This document shows, in pieces, positions 1-11,174 of a stretch of DNA of 64,000 nucleotides. How positions within the stretch are numbered: position 1 is the stretch's first letter; each line of letters opens with the position of its first letter. Source of the DNA: Apostichopus japonicus (lineage: Eukaryota > Echinodermata > Holothuroidea > Aspidochirotida > Stichopodidae); assembly GCF_037975245.1 (NCBI RefSeq), contig NC_092570.1:13216501-13280500 (forward strand). Reading direction: 5' to 3'. The translations under genes and the position numbers were made by a program. The notes beneath the pieces are model-generated. The model searched no databases, was not told the DNA's origin, and saw only the letters and a program-made list of their open reading frames with translations.

Positions 1-271
1 GTTAAGCTTCCGTACTGATCTGTACCTTGATGGTACAACGTTAGATCTTGTTACCTGCGACGAGATCTCTTTACCGGTATATCTGTATCTTGAGATGGTT
101 CAGGCGATACAGGATACATGGTACTTTGATATACCCATATCACTTGGCGAGACTTATTTTAAGTTTTTTTTCCGTGTACAAGCCTTCGAGTTTAATTTCA
201 AAGTATAATGTCTCAAGCACTACAGGCCAACGAATTGTCAATTGTTGCTTATCATATCTAACTCACTCCCT
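1..271. other. unassigned sequence
   Basis: No splice-bounded open frame, repeat or motif that I recognise. The short open frame here has no family features and no supporting signal. Confidence 0.4.
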
Positions 272-915
272 TAAAGGGAGTGAAGACTCGCGCACAAAGA
301 AACGTCTGATGCCGGTAATCTGACCTAGTTTTGAATGAGGTGTAACAGAAAGTGTTAGACACCACCATCGATCCCAGAAAATACACACACAACTTGCTAC
401 CGTCGGTAATTAGATACTAGTGTACAGTCAATACATGCAGCTACGGTCAATACCCACAATACTGTGTACATAGCATAGATATTCATCTCAGGCCCAGACA
501 TTAGATAACAAAGTATCACGAGGGCGGCACGCGGATTGGGGCGAGCCTTCAAGTCCTTTAAAGGCTTTGAAGACTCGCCCCAATCTGAAAAAAAAGTTAA
601 CTTTCCGTTGCTTGCAAGTGACGTTTTGTTCGTGTCGCTACAAAATGCAGACATTAATGAAACGTGATACCATGTTATAATTTATCTAAACCTGAGATGT
701 CCATGACTACTATTTACACTGTGTTGTGGGTATTGACCGTATCTGCATGTACTGGCTGTGCACTAGTGTATAATTACCGACGGTAGCAAGCTGTGTGTGT
801 ATTTTCTGTGATTGATGGTGGTGTCTAGCACTTCTTTTACACCTCATTCGAAACTAGGTCAGAATACCGGCATCAGATGTTTCTTTGTGCGCGAGTCTTC
901 ACACCCTTTAAAGTT
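272..915. repeat. foldback element, about 245-bp imperfect inverted arms
   Basis: The sequence from about 272 to 519 reappears inverted at about 664-915. Landmarks on both arms are the GAAGACTCGCG block, the CTGATGCCGG block, the GAGGTGTAA block and the ACCGTCGGTAATTA block. At the centre (534-585) lies a second near-perfect palindrome that starts GATTGGGGCGAG and pivots on CCTTTAAAGG. The arms differ at scattered positions, so it is an old copy. There is no open frame typical of a transposase. It is probably a non-autonomous foldback DNA element. Confidence 0.75.
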
Positions 916-2690
916 CTAAACAGGTACATCTTCCTTGTTCACGTGGTGATATATGATGAGACTGTAATCATCTATTACCATGTGTTTCAATAAATTGATC
1001 CCTTTAATTCAAACCTTGCTGACTACAACTAAATGTAATTAGACTAAACCTGATTAAGTTTCTTAGGTATCTTATATCGATCAGCTATTTGGGCTCAATG
1101 TACCCTCATTTGTGTCTTCATTACTCTCATAAAGTACCCCATCAAAGGGATCTCTTAACGGAAATGGTTCTCGTATCCCCAGATTCAAGTCAATGTAAAA
1201 CATAACTGAGCACTAGTCGTCCTGGAGCCAATAACAATCATTATTCTAAGTTCAGTGACTCGAGCTAAGCCAAATGTGTGTCTTACTGAAGAAATAGATG
1301 TCCGTGTACACCCCCGTCATGACAGAGAGCAACAGTACTCAACACACACCAATTCAACTAGGGCAGAAATTAATACTTTGTATAAATGTTAGCATTTTGC
1401 CAAGTTTTAAATTGATTTATTCTTTCTTAGTTTTTTATTATATTACGCTGTGTTTGTTTTGTAGCTCTAACCTTTACGTAAGACAAGGATATTTTTTCTA
1501 ACTGTAAAAACAGAATCCCTGGGAATGGGAGGATGGTTTGCTTGAAAGGCTCTGTCTCTCACACGTAGGCCCAACGGCGTCCCCTCTCTCTCTAACGGTC
1601 GAATTGAAGTCAGGACGTTCAAACACAGTTCACGGATAGAAGCAGTAAATACAGATGACTTTTGGAGGATTAATCGGAGGGATGAATAATTTTAATACAT
1701 GAAATAAACAGATAAGATATGTCCAACGCGGCATGAAGACGAGAGTCCTTAATTAGACCCGATCTCACCCTGTCCTGCTCAAGAGAACAATTCAAAAACT
1801 CACACAACAAGTTAACCCCCCAAAAGAATATGGATCCCGATGCAAGGGGACTGGGACTGAGAGCGGATCAGTCGTTTGGTAGTTTGGTTTTCGTGCCCAG
1901 GTTCTTTCCTGGGCGACTTTTTCTTAAAAAGTACCAAAAGAATGGATCGGGCGCATACTACAGAAGCGCTCTGATTGGCTAAGTGTGATAGAGGCAGCAA
2001 TTTGTCTCGCATGTCATTAAACTGTTAATGTGATGATTGGTCACAAGGCACCTTAATATCACAGTTAGGCTTAAATATAAAGATATATCCTACGGAAAGT
2101 GCATTTTTTTCACATCAACAAAACTAAAACACACTTCCATATACGCATATATCCTTAGAAACAAGAATATTTCCTATGGATATTTCCTAACGAGGGTGTG
2201 GATGAAAGCCTAACCATCATGAATTTAAAAAAAAATGAGAATATCATAAGCATTCCATCCCTTTAACACCGGTTAGAACATGTCTGCCAGCTAAGCAAGT
2301 TGGCACAGTGCCAGGGGTTAATGAACGGTATGTGCGTGTGTCTGGTTGTTGGCCTTCGAGGAGAATTCTGTTGGAAAAGGAGATGACCTAATTGTTATAG
2401 AAACCAACTGACAAATACAATAGCCTGCAAGATAATGTTATTTTGCACGGTTTTGAAGAAAACAACCATTCAACGGTTGAATAAAGTACGGTAGATAAGT
2501 ACCATTGGTGAATATAAAAAAATTACACAATCTCAGTTAACTTAAAGTTCTCAAGAAAAGTCCATTCTTATTCGTTCAATAAATTAATTTACTCCAAATT
2601 TGGTCTGGTGACTTATCCTAATATATTACTTATTAGACCAGGCTATGAATGAGCTAGGTGTCACCTGGAAGGAGGATTTATCTCATGTCA
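916..2690. other. unassigned intergenic sequence
   Basis: AT-rich single-copy-looking DNA. I found no exon with splice signals, no RNA gene and no clear mobile element here. Confidence 0.35.
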
Positions 2691-2960
2691 TTTTCTAGAC
2701 CAAAATTTCATAAGAAATAAGAATATCTTGCAATGGGTAAAAAGCCCAAATCCTGACCGCACCCCCCCCCCCGAATAGGGGGTTCTCTCTGGGGGGATCC
2801 ATTTTTTAAGGAAAAATACCATAAGTTACATTTACACACAAATGGGATAAAATGAGGTTTTTCTAGACCAGAATTTCATAAGTAGTCTAATAGGAATATC
2901 TTGGGTTAAAAGCCCTCCTCTACCCTTAAAGCTTTTTTTGAAGTTAAGGAATGCCTAGAT
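2691..2960. repeat. direct duplication of about 168 bp, plus poly-C
   Basis: The block TTCTAGACCARAATTTCATA followed by an AATATCTTG...AAAAGCCC stretch occurs at 2693 and again at 2861. A run of 12 C lies between the copies at about 2761-2772. This is a diverged two-copy tandem repeat with no coding potential. Confidence 0.6.
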
Positions 2961-3079
2961 GCCAAATGGTGCTATATTTCTCAATTTTTTAGGTTACAAT
3001 AATCCTTAAAAAAAAAAAAAAAATTCCAGAAGCAACACTTGATTAAACTGGGAACAGTTAAAAACGGAAACAAAATAGA

Positions 3080-3190
3080 AATATATGTTTAAGACTGGAT
3101 TTTATTTAGTTTTTCAAGCATTTTGTGACAACCCGCTTGAAAAAAATGGGAAAAAAAACCTAAATAAGATCCATTGAAACATATATGTTC
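3080..3190. repeat. short inverted repeat (hairpin)
   Basis: ATATATGTTT at 3081 pairs with AAACATATAT ending at 3187, and TTATTTAG at about 3101 pairs with CTAAATAA at about 3159. TTTTTCAAGC at 3110 pairs with GCTTGAAAAA at 3135. It sits just upstream of the 5' flank of peptide-gene copy 1. Confidence 0.6.
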
Positions 3191-3774
3191 AATAACACGA
3201 GCACATGTCATGTCTACGAGAGTGGGGCATATGCAGTTCGCTACTTCTGGCAGCCACACCATCCTTGATATGTTTAGTTAGTGTCAAGTGTTAATTATTA
3301 CATAAGTTAAGTTCCATGTCATATGTAACATCTGGGTGCAGACCTATAACTTTCAAAGTTATTCGTCCTCCTTCGCGAAAAGGATATTATCCTCCATCGG
3401 CCAATACAAATGTGACCCGTTTTTTTTCAGGCACGTGATGATCGTTTGGCAGTTGTCGAATTACATATTGCAATCGATTGTGACCGGAATGAACTGGATA
3501 TCGGGTCTCAATGAGGTGTCGATATCAACAAAAAAAAACAGAAACATGAGATGAAGAACGTTTAACTAACACCTTCAAACTGTACATTAGAAAAACAAAA
3601 ACACCCTCATCAATGGATCGGATGAATCGTTATGGAGTAAGATAACTTTACCATCTATCTATTAACAGCTTTTCCTATGTTAGGACGATTCACGTTTTGG
3701 TTTGTAGACAAATTCGACAACAATCTACAATCAAGCTATACTGAGAATTTAATCGAATCAATTCTTCTATAAAG

Positions 3775-3906
3775 ATGAAGCTGGTGTACGTCTTAATGTT
3801 GAGCTTTCTCGTGTTGTCACTGGTGGCGACGACTGACGCACGTCATCCATGTCCGCCACACAATAGAGGGGTGCAGAGACACCCTTACCCAGAAAAAAAA
3901 ACGTAG
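3775..3906 (+). CDS. secreted peptide precursor, copy 1 (diverged or decayed)
   Basis: A 43-residue frame: Met-Lys-Leu, hydrophobic core to about residue 20, then Thr-Thr-Asp-Ala and a short mature part with a HPCPP block (Cys26) and an RHPYP block. It aligns with the copies at 11175, 21904 and 29775. Three things differ. The second HPC of copies 3-4 is HPY here (Tyr38). The frame stops at 3904-3906 just after a run of nine A. The stretch that encodes QRREENAEA elsewhere is still visible at about 3930-3957, but out of frame because bases are missing. A GTAACT donor remains at 3958. The ATG is chosen because it begins the signal peptide conserved in all four copies. It may be a pseudogene or a shortened functional peptide. 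The family is not one I can name. Confidence 0.6.
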   Translation: MKLVYVLMLSFLVLSLVATTDARHPCPPHNRGVQRHPYPEKKT

Positions 3907-3957
3907 TTTGTCTCTCCGAGGCAAGCTCTCCCAACGACATAAAAAAATGCTGACGCA

Positions 3958-5768
3958 GTAACTTTCTATAGTATCAATGCGTATATCTAAGACTGAATGA
4001 AAGGCGCAGCGAACGTTAACTTTACGATATTAAAACAAAAAGTATGTTTTAAATGAATTACGATAACAGTCTCCTATTTTGTAATAGTTTTATCCTTTAA
4101 CGTAACGTATTGGACTGCATGTCCTGAAAGTCTGCTAATATTCCGCTCTAAAAGTCTTCCCTCGATATCCCTTTTCGAATAAACGTACAAATTTTCCTTA
4201 CCACGGCGCATACTTCGACCCAATTAGCATAAACTATAATGATATATAACATAATTTGACTGGAAACATAAAGTAAACGATAACCGTTTTAACACATGCT
4301 CGATGTTACGGAAAGTTTAACCGGCCTTTAAGACCCTATATATGCAACAAAATAGTGTGTCCTAGCTAGATTGCATAGCGATGCTACCCGTTTTTGCTTA
4401 AGCATAACTTTCTTTGTTAAGATCACTTATACATTTAAAGAATCTCGAAATTTGCGATTCTTGCCCACAATTGTTATTTTCATTTAAGACTTGACCAATT
4501 CAGGAAATATTTAATATGTTATTTTTTAGATCACATTTCATCGCCTACTTCTCAATCTGAGTCTAGATGGGATTTCAAATTAGTTCATATGTTTTTTACG
4601 TATTTAACAAAGAAATCGATGATGCTTGGTATATTTAAAGAGACACATAAAAGTTATAGTTTCACATTGTTAGTTCACTGATAACTAATATAGCCTACCA
4701 ATGTCGATTTTTACGGTTTGTATAGTTACTTCTAACTTGATAAAAAAAAAATGAAAAACTACTACAGTTGCAGTATTCAGTGAATAAATGTGAAAGACTA
4801 TATAAACCTTACGAGCAGGGGTAGAGGGTGTTCATGAACCATATCAGTAAACGTAAAGTACATGTATACAAACAAAAACATGCACAAAATCATTCACTCA
4901 CTCCGTCACTCAAATTATGTGTTACGTCATGTATATTAGTTACCATACAAGTTTCCTTGCACTTTGACCTTAAACCCCAGATGCGTTGCCTATGAGTTAT
5001 CATTTTCCTTTCTTGAGTGTTCTTTGAATGTTGAGTATTTTTCTAGTGTTCCTTTCTGTCTTTGTCCTTCTCCAGTTTATTCCCTACCCCTTTCCCTTAA
5101 TCCTCTCTTTGTCCCGCCACTGTTTATCTCCTACCTCTCCTCGAGTCCCTGGTTGGTTTCTTTCAGTTTTTTTCTCCATCACTTGTCTACTAATCCCCTT
5201 ACATCTATCTCTTTGTGTTAACCATGCTCATTAACCTGTCTGTATTCTGTTCGTGTGTTTGTCCCTTCTGTTACTGTTACTTGTCATTTAGCCTTTGAAG
5301 AAGATCCTGCTAGGATCGAAACGTCAGGCCAACTTAGTTTTACACAATGTTGTATCATATCTGATGATTACTCAATGCAGTCACGTGGTCTTGACCCACT
5401 TGTCCGTTGTCTTATCATTTACCTATTAGTAATTTGGGAGCAACCTAGCAGTTAAATAGTTCGCTTGTAATATCTTCATTTCTTCAGTTTCCGTGTGAAC
5501 AAAATTAAAGTTCCTACCAAGATCAAACTTCTCTTTTATCAAATTACTTTCATAAACTACCTGCGTTTTAAATCAAATGATTTAGCTACACGTATACCTA
5601 TACAGCGGTTTACATTCAGATTGCCAATTTGTCTAACTTCTATTTTTGCCTACTCTGCTCTGGTTTGTATTTCATACTGCGTGTTGTTAAAATGCAGTGA
5701 GTCATTTCTCTTTTGTTTCTAAAGGTTTCCATTAGTCATATATTCTTCTATTTTCTTTTTAATTCCAG
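3958..5768 (+). other. intron of peptide-gene copy 1
   Basis: GT at 3958 and a pyrimidine-rich AATTCCAG acceptor at 5761-5768 match the intron position of the other three copies. It is about 500 bp longer than theirs. The extra length includes a strongly pyrimidine-biased stretch (about 5030-5220) and the short Penelope-like motif at 5294. Confidence 0.6.
5294..5333 (+). mobile_element. Penelope-like tail motif
   Basis: The order is TTGAAGA, then a short perfect hairpin (GATCC, loop, GGATC), then GAAACGTC. A second copy of the hairpin-GAAACGTCAG part lies inverted at about 62145-62185. The pattern resembles terminal repeats of Penelope-like retroelements, some of which carry hammerhead ribozyme motifs. 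Only the tail is recognisable, and no reverse transcriptase was found next to it. Confidence 0.35.
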
Positions 5769-5917
5769 CACTAACTTTTGCAGTGGACCGAACTGATCCA
5801 TAATGTCGAAAGCCACGTCTGAGTGACTGTTAATTGGATCAGTCGTTTAGCCTACAGCTATAAACTGGTGATGGGGATTATGTTTTGTTAATTGTTGTCA
5901 ATTGAATTTCAAATGAC
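5769..5917 (+). other. exon 2 / 3' UTR of peptide-gene copy 1
   Basis: Starts CACTAACTTTTGC and aligns with exon 2 of copies 2-4 (GACTAACTTTTGG), including the GGATYAGTCGTTTAGC and GTAAACTGGTGATGGG blocks. The alignment is interrupted at 5918 by the foldback element and resumes at 7791. Confidence 0.6.
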
Positions 5918-7796
5918 AGCAATTACGGAATGCCATATGTATCAAAAATGTCCAAAACTATATAAGCATGTCCAAAATAATATAAGCATGTCCAGAAAAA
6001 TATAAGCATGTCCAAAAAAATATAAGCATGTCCAAATTTATATAAACATATCGAAACTAATATAAGTATGTCCAAAAATAATATGAGCATGCCCAAAATA
6101 ATATGAGAGTGTCGAAAAATTATATGAACATGTCGAATGATACTGCTAACTTCAACTTTATAGTGAACATTTTGGCATTTGAATTCACGCCATCTGTTGC
6201 AAAATATCCAAAAAAATATAAACATGTCCAAATTTATATAAACATGTCGAAACCAATATGAGTATGTCCAAAAATAATAAGAGCATGTCCAAAATAATAT
6301 AAGAGTGTCGAAAGACTATATGAGTATGTCCAAAATATAAAATAAGTGTCGAAAAATAATACAAAAGTCTCGAGCGTAACTGCTCGATTCAACGTTGTAA
6401 TGAACAGTCAGGCGTTTGAATTTACGCCATATGTTCCAAATATCAAACTTTTTATTTTGGTATGCTGAAAACAAATACACCATATCCAGCGTAACGTAAG
6501 ACGATATACAGTTCATCCATTACCGTATTAGTGTGTGTGTGTTTATATTTTAATGATATTTCGATCAAGAACGATTTTATTTTCGAGGAAATATTAGTTG
6601 AGTTGTTTCGTAGCGCAAGTGGTCAAACGGGCCCCAAGGTGCTGTAACTATCAGTGAGTTTAATACGAAGAACCACTGTGTCCAACACTCCACGCGGTTT
6701 AATCAATAATATGTAGTTGGCGGGTTCTTTCCACGTTTCCATCTTGAAATTTAGTTAGAAGGTGAGAGTGAAGATTAAACGTTGAATACCCTAACCTAGG
6801 CTTACTGTTTTTTAATTCTGGGCTAGTGTCCTACTAGGCTACTTCGCCTGGTAACCGTGATTAAGTGTCACAATTCTCCGTTAAAAAGGTTACACAGTAT
6901 AGTAGTTCATTTTCACTGTCAACGTACGCATGTGTGATAACTACTGTACTTGTTAGAACGTTGTTAGCGCATGTGCATGTTGTACGTACTTTCGCACGTG
7001 AACTTCTTTGCCTTTCGCATCAATATATGAATAATCTCAGCACCTCTAGGCAGGGCGAAACCACTCACATTACGAAGGGATCTGAAAAGGAAAAATGTTA
7101 GGTGATGGTCTTGTTTTTACATATTTTGAATTATTTGCGTCACAAAAACAGAAGACTGTTTAATATTATAATGTCGCAATGATAAATATTGTGTCAGTTG
7201 ATACATATTAACTCCAAAGAAGGTATTGTTAGCTGAATTTTTTTTTTCGACATACCAATATAAAAGTTCGATATTTGGAACACATGGCGTGACTTCAAAC
7301 GCCAAAATGTTCACAACAAAGTTGAAGTTAGCAGTTACACTCGAGATTTTTCTATTATTTTTCGACACTCTCATATTATTTTGGGCGTGCTCATATTATA
7401 TTTGGACATACTTATATGTGTTTGGATATGCGCATATTATTTTGGACATGCTCATATTAGTTTGGACATGTCTATATAAATTTGGACATGCTCATATTAT
7501 TTTGGATATTTTGCAACATATGGCGTAACTTAAAACGCCAAAATGTTCAATACAAAATTGAATTAAGCAGTTATATTTGTACCTCTTGTATTATTTTCCG
7601 ACACTCTTTTAATGTTTTGGACATGCTCATATAGTCTTTCGACACTCTCATATTATTTTGGACATGCTCTTATTATTTTTGGACATACTCATATTAGTTT
7701 CGACATGTTTATATAAATTTGGACATGCTTATATTATTTTGGACATGCTTATATTGTTTTGGACATTTTTGAAACATATGGCATTCCGTAAGCAAT
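5918..7796. mobile_element. 1.87-kb foldback transposon with AGCAAT target duplication
   Basis: The element occupies 5924-7790. Its ends are TACGGAATGCCATATG and the inverted match CATATGGCATTCCGTA, flanked by AGCAAT at 5918-5923 and 7791-7796. The two arms (about 5924-6510 and about 7230-7790) are tandem arrays of a roughly 20-bp unit of the form ATATAAGCATGTCCAAAA, in opposite orientation. The inner 600 bp has no recognisable transposase. The empty site, a single AGCAATG, is present at the homologous place in copies 2-4 (about 12804, 23537, 31448), so insertion followed the first duplication. Confidence 0.85.
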
Positions 7797-9208
7797 GTTG
7801 ATAAAAGTAAATACGAATAATAAATGCAGTGGCTGCAATCATTTAATATGTTAACTTCTTCATTGCCTTACACTGTGGAGAAACCAGATGGTACACAACT
7901 CTTACTATAACTCCCAACCCACCTCTACAACCGTCGCCTCAACCCACCTGCCCCCCCCCCCTTCATCCGCTGCACACTCATCACACATGTCAAGGAAAGT
8001 CAAATCGAGATCGTAAATGTGGATTGTACACCAACATGGTTTGACGAATCTCAAGTTTGAGGTTCTTTCGAGGATTTTTTGTTTCTTCGTCGTTCTTTCT
8101 TTGTTTTTTTTCTTTTCTTGATTCTCAAAAAACCGAGATAGGATATCTTACACTAATAAAACTAATATATACACACTGATAGATCCATGCAAATAGTTAA
8201 CTTTACATACGAAAATTGTAATGGTTATGGCGGAAATATCATCTATATTTCGCCTTCTACCTTAGCCATCTTTCGTTTGAGGAAAAGTTTGTTCTTTCAG
8301 CTACATTATTTATTCGTCTTCCTTTTCTTTCCTTTTTTTTTTGGTTCTTTCTTTTTTGGTATTCTGAACTTTACATATTAAAATTGTAGTTTTTATGGCG
8401 GAAATATCCATCGACTTCACCTTCTGAAGCTACAACCATACAACTCTACTCTTTCCGTCTTTCGATAGCCTAGTATTTCATGAAATGTTGTATGCAAAAC
8501 TCCTATTCCTTCCAAGACCGGGATTTTTTTCAATAACCCCATGGCAGCATGCTGCAAAGGAGGTGCACCTCCTTTGTTAAATCTTTTATTCGCCTCTGGC
8601 CCTTCGACAAAAGTTCAGCCCTCTACCTTAATCAGACAGGGGAATTCGGAATACCCCCCCCCCACCCCTTCAACACCAAACACCACAAACACCCAAAACA
8701 TGTGCACTCCACTGGGTAATTATCCAGTCCATTAATGGGGTAATTGTGTCAACTCTAATGTTGTGTAATTGTTATGCTGTAATATATGTGACAAGGGTAA
8801 CTATGTCGGCCAGACGAGTTCCAAATTTAGAAAAACAGAGACTATATTAAACTTTAGTCATGTATGTATCGTTCACTTGGCAAGCAATGCCAATCTTGTA
8901 GCGCGCACGCGCACTACAATAAATATCCCTTACACTGAATAGGGCCCAAGGATTTTAAGCGATTATACATTTGTTAGGGATAATGGATCTCTGGGATATT
9001 GACTTCTCTTGTTCTGTTTACAATGTTGTTGTTCCTTCTAGTTCTGAGTACGTTCTTCGTTTGTTATTTTCTTGTTCACTTTGCTTAAGAAGGACACATG
9101 CGTGTCAGAGGTAACCACTATTCGTTAAACAAATATGTGTTCTCATATTATATCATCTGTGTTGTATACAGTTATCAAATTTTATAATTCATCGAGCTTT
9201 CGCGGAAC
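7797..9208. repeat. non-coding flank of unit 1, shared with units 2-4
   Basis: About 7797-8250 matches sequence after exon 2 of copies 2-4 (for example 12820-13260). About 8350-8960 matches 17320-18180, and about 8960-9200 matches 19290-19460. It contains a pyrimidine-rich stretch with poly-C (about 7950 and 8650) and no exon that I can support. Confidence 0.6.

Positions 9209-9302
<94 letters not shown>
9209..9302. repeat. (TA)n microsatellite
   Basis: About 46 uninterrupted TA units. It sits where unit 3 and unit 4 have only a short TATATA tract after the conserved CTTTCGCGGAACATT block. Confidence 0.95.
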
Positions 9303-9303
<1 letters not shown>

Positions 9304-9379
9304 TGTCTGTTCAAAGTATCTCTTTCGAGATCCGGCTTTAGGAATCACAAATGATTTTCGAGTTGGATAGCATCATGTT

Positions 9380-9620
9380 TGATCTCTAGAGTAGGGCAAA
9401 ATATGTCACCAAAAACAGAACTAGTATTGTTCGATATAGGTGACAAACGCCTACAGTGGAATTACGATCTTCCTTACCGGTTTCGCACCTCTGGAGATAC
9501 AATCAGCGTCCATAGCCTAGTGGTTAGGGTGTCCGCGTACAGAGCGGGAGGCCCGTGGTTCGAATCCCGGTGGAGGCTGAAAGTTTTTTCACTGTTCTTG
9601 ATTTTCCAACTCATTACGAT

Positions 9621-9626
<6 letters not shown>
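9380..9626 (+). mobile_element. tRNA-like SINE, family A
   Basis: A-box-like TAGCCTAGTGGTTAGGG (9513-9529) and B-box GGTTCGAATCC (9557-9567) have tRNA spacing. The tRNA-like body at 9506-9577 can form an acceptor stem with one mismatch and a good anticodon stem, but the T stem is broken, so it is a SINE and not a tRNA gene. It is preceded by about 120 bp of family-specific sequence and followed by a TTTTTTCACTGTTCTTGATT tail region and (TA)n. Inverted copies lie at 15462, 15840, 26078 and 26450. Confidence 0.7.

Positions 9627-9700
<74 letters not shown>
9627..9700. repeat. (TA)n microsatellite
   Basis: About 37 TA units between the SINE tail and the left end of the foldback at 9701. The foldback's right end also abuts TA-rich DNA. 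Confidence 0.95.
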
Positions 9701-9704
<4 letters not shown>

Positions 9705-10464
9705 ATACTAGTTGAGACTAGTGAAACACTAGTAGTTGTAACTCGGAGTTTCACGCGTTATAGCGATCGTCAGACAACTGGTGGCTTCAAGTTATGCTCC
9801 ATGAATATATAGGATCCTCGTCGGGGTTACCGGGGATTATAGGGTTGTTGGTGTATTGTACTGCCGGTGTATTCTCTTTTGCGTCCGTTCTGTTGGTGGG
9901 TTTGTAAGACTTTCTTCGGTGTTCGGCAGAACAATACACCAACAACCCTATAATCCCCGGTAACCCCGACGAGGATCCTATATATTCATGGAGCATAACT
10001 TGAAGCCACAGAGCGGTGAGGTGGCAGAACGGGAGAGTGCACGTCTGCAGTACCTGAGGTCCCTGGTTCAAACCTCGGTGTCGACACTGACACCAATTTT
10101 CACCCCGCTCCTTTCTCGTGGTAGGAAAGTGGCTACACGTGGAAAGCGGTACTCACGTCCTTCGGAGGGGACGTTAAATTGCGGTCCCGGGAGCAGGACT
10201 ACACACCCCTGCCTCGTTACTTCAGGGCACTATTCGAAAAGAGAAGGCGAGATTCGCCGGTGTCCTTCCACGCACAAAAACTTGGAGCCTCAATAATTTC
10301 CGACTAAGGATTTCCTTAGTCTGCTGAAGCACCTTCGGGTGGAAGCATAATACGAGGTATATCATATCATATCATTGAAGCCACCAGTTGTCTGACGATC
10401 GCTATAACGCGTGAAACTCCGAGTTACAACTACTAGTGTTCCACTAGTCTCAACTAGTATCAAC
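9701..10464. mobile_element. foldback element with 166-bp arms, split by a SINE
   Basis: The left arm is 9701-9866 and the loop 9867-9923. The right arm is in two pieces, 9924-10009 (86 bp) and 10385-10464 (80 bp), which together match the left arm over 166 bp with about two mismatches. The break is explained by the SINE at 10010-10374 and its 10-bp target duplication TTGAAGCCAC (10000-10009 and 10375-10384). The tips are GTTGATACTAG and CTAGTATCAAC. No transposase is encoded. Confidence 0.85.
10010..10374 (+). mobile_element. tRNA-derived SINE, family B, with conserved core
   Basis: A-box-like GTGGCAGAACGGGAG (10021-10035) and B-box GGTTCAAACC (10065-10074) form the head. A central GGAGGGGACGTTAAATT...GGTCCCGGG block resembles core domains shared by many animal SINEs. 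The tail is a short TATCA-type repeat. It is flanked by the direct repeat TTGAAGCCAC, so both ends are defined. Confidence 0.75.
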
Positions 10465-10526
10465 ATATATTCCGCTCTGTCCACTGGACATAGAGCACTC
10501 TGCGCCAAGATAGACGCCAACCAACC

Positions 10527-10529
<3 letters not shown>

Positions 10530-10581
<52 letters not shown>

Positions 10582-10600
10582 TATACATAAATGTATATAT
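10530..10600. repeat. (TA)n tract
   Basis: Interrupted TA repeat at the start of unit 2. The equivalent place in units 3 and 4 has only TATATATA-type remnants. Confidence 0.9.
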
Positions 10601-10976
10601 ATTCATTTCACGGAGTTAATAGTATCTCTTCCGAGTTCAGACTTCACAAATAACGTTCGGGTTGGATAGCATCATGATTGATAGTAATGCTCATTGCTTA
10701 CGTCATACATTAGTTCTCAAGAGGGTCGAGCACTCGTAGATTATGATAATTTCACGGTCTCATACTTATTGCTCTTCACCATTATATTCTGGTTAATTTC
10801 CTCCACCGCAAGTACAAATGCGACCCGTATTAAAGCCAGTTCCGGGCAGTTGTCGAATTACATATTGCAACATATTATAATCTAAGTGAAATGGATATCT
10901 GGTTTTCTAGGGTGTCTCGTCCAACAAAATCGAGAAACATAAGATGAAGAAGAATGCATTTTCCACCACCTGCACC

Positions 10977-10986
10977 TTTATATAAT
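10977..10986 (+). promoter_or_regulatory. TATA box of peptide-gene copy 2
   Basis: TTTATATAAT lies 198 bp before the ATG and is conserved in copies 3 and 4 at nearly the same distance. It implies a 5' UTR of roughly 165 nt. Confidence 0.6.
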
Positions 10987-11174
10987 CAAAAAAAAAAGAG
11001 CTCATATCAATGTAGTTATCTGATAAAAGGTTGTGGGATGTGCTATGCGTGTATCACTTATCCCTGAGAGATTTGCTAACGAGGTCGATAGATTTTGAAT
11101 TGCTGACCAGTTTGACAAAGGCAACATTGCATAATCTTCTGCATATGCTGAGACATTTTGCGAAAACTTGTAAA

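Noticed and set aside
4964-5234. Hydrophobic small protein frames
   Set aside because: They result from a pyrimidine-rich strand bias within the copy 1 intron, and two frames are open at once.
5923-7528. Frames rich in Phe, Ile, Leu and Tyr with a repeated pattern
   Set aside because: They come from the 20-bp repeat arrays in the foldback arms.
9506-9577. Functional tRNA gene
   Set aside because: A and B boxes are present, but the T stem and one acceptor pair are broken, and five copies sit in SINE-like contexts.
9135-9705. Frames with long Ile-Tyr repeats
   Set aside because: They are translations of (TA)n tracts; the same applies near 14430, 15320, 25170, 42640 and 42970.
11031-11174. 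N-terminal extension of peptide copies 2 and 4
   Set aside because: The extension is lost in copy 3 by a one-base deletion, and a good signal peptide begins at the internal Met.
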